NCBI GenBank assembly: GCA_028703175.1
Contig: JAQVNJ010000188.1
Coordinates: 1 to 7,287, forward strand
Source of the DNA: JAAYCB01 sp012744395
Lineage (GTDB): Bacteria > Planctomycetota > Planctomycetia > Pirellulales > Thermoguttaceae
Direction: 5' to 3'
Length of the DNA stretch: 7,287 nucleotides
Positions 6,583-7,287 of this stretch are shown one piece after another. Numbering within the stretch: position 1 is the first letter of the stretch; the number at the start of each line of letters is the position of its first letter. Under the pieces are notes generated by a model that did not search any database, had not been told where the DNA came from, and saw only the letters and a program-made list of their open reading frames with translations. A program made the position numbers and the translations under genes.

Positions 6583-7287
6583 TCACCGCGGCGTTTGCCG
6601 CTGGGCAACCGTCTGGCGAGCGACTTGCAGGGCGGCTTCCAGAAACGCGTCCGCGGCCGGCGCCGCGATGGCGACCTGCCCGGGGGCGGGGCGCGCCACC
6701 TGGTGCACGGAGATGTCCGGCGAGACTCCGATTTCGCTGTAGGGCTTTCCCGCAGGCGAATAGAAACGGGCGGTAGTCAGACGCACGCCGGCGCTGCTCG
6801 ACTCGAGGGGGAAAATGCCCTGCACGGACCCTTTCCCATAGCTCCGCTCTCCGACGACCGTTCCCCGCCGATGGTCGCGGATCGCGCCGGCGAAGATCTC
6901 CGCCGCGCTGGCGCTGTTGCCGTCGATCAGAACAACCAGGGGAACCGACCAGGTCCCCGTCGCGTGTGCCGTGTACACCAGGTCTTCCCGAGGGCTGCGG
7001 CCGCGGGTGGTGACGATCGTGCCGTTGTCAACGAATTTGTCGACGACCTCGACGGCCGTCACCAGCAATCCGCCGGGATTCCCCCGCAGGTCCATCACCA
7101 GGCTCCGCATGCCTTGCCGGTGGAGGTTCCAGAGCGCGGCATCGATATCCCTGGCGGTGGTTTTCTGGAAGCAGGTGAGTTTGAGATATCCGATTCCATA
7201 AGCCGGGTCGATGATCTGCGCATCGTCAATGCTGGGGACTTCCACCCGGTCGCGGCGGACCGATACGCTCCGCGTCTGGTCGCCGGA
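6583..7287 (-). CDS. C-terminal part of an S41 family (CtpA/Prc-type) serine protease (5' end outside window)
   Basis: The frame is open from the right edge to a TGA at 6583-6585, giving 234 visible residues; the GTG at 7245 is an internal codon. The fragment carries the S41 core: a DLRGNPGG substrate-binding loop (codons near 7092-7070), then DGNSASAAEIFAGA with the catalytic Ser as the second Ser of SAS (codon 6907-6909). The catalytic Lys is in SYGKGSVQ (codon 6832-6834), 25 residues after the Ser, the same spacing as in E. coli Prc. The closing RFYSPAGKPYSEIGVSPDI segment is also typical. These proteases use a Ser-Lys dyad to cut exposed C-terminal tails of envelope or misfolded proteins and normally have an N-terminal signal or membrane anchor and a PDZ domain; both would be in the missing part. 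The short tail after the core (about 35 residues) is Ala-rich. It lies in the same direction as the nuclease operon but 174 bp away, with no evident functional tie. Confidence 0.92.
   Translation of the reverse strand, partial: SGDQTRSVSVRRDRVEVPSIDDAQIIDPAYGIGYLKLTCFQKTTARDIDAALWNLHRQGMRSLVMDLRGNPGGLLVTAVEVVDKFVDNGTIVTTRGRSPREDLVYTAHATGTWSVPLVVLIDGNSASAAEIFAGAIRDHRRGTVVGERSYGKGSVQGIFPLESSSAGVRLTTARFYSPAGKPYSEIGVSPDISVHQVARPAPGQVAIAAPAADAFLEAALQVARQTVAQRQTPR

Overview
The window is GC-rich and looks like chromosomal DNA from a planctomycete, probably close to the Pirellulales. That is an inference. It rests on the 'YDTPG' type repeat protein at the left, the GTAGGGTGG-type extragenic repeats, and the codon bias, which leaves long open antisense frames opposite every real gene. 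No RNA gene, CRISPR array, transposase or integrase is visible.

Layout. (1) Positions 3-1160, + strand: the C-terminal 385 residues of a large secreted or surface-type protein built from about 49-residue repeats; its start lies outside the window. (2) Positions 1161-1639: a 479-bp non-coding region between convergent genes, full of inverted repeats. It holds an 88-bp hairpin element with perfect 25-bp arms (REPIN-like) and is framed by an inverted pair of GTAGGGTGGT; the right copy contains the stop codon of the neighbouring gene. (3) Positions 1640-6408, - strand: a two-gene operon with a 4-bp ATGA overlap. It encodes an SbcD/Mre11-type metallophosphoesterase (YhaO-like), then a large Rad50/SbcC-type ATPase (YhaN-like). 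(4) Positions 6409-6582: a short spacer with one candidate promoter for the operon. (5) Positions 6583-7287, - strand: the C-terminal part of an S41 (CtpA-type) serine protease that runs off the right edge.

The nuclease and ATPase probably work as one complex on DNA ends or hairpins, as Mre11-Rad50 and SbcCD do. The ATPase departs from the textbook Rad50 plan in two ways: it has no CxxC zinc hook but carries two hydrophobic segments near the middle of its coiled-coil region, and it has a roughly 255-residue tail after the ATPase core. A membrane-tethered DNA-end-processing machine is the most interesting reading of this window, but it is an inference from one sequence. The S41 protease and the repeat protein have no evident functional link to the nuclease operon.
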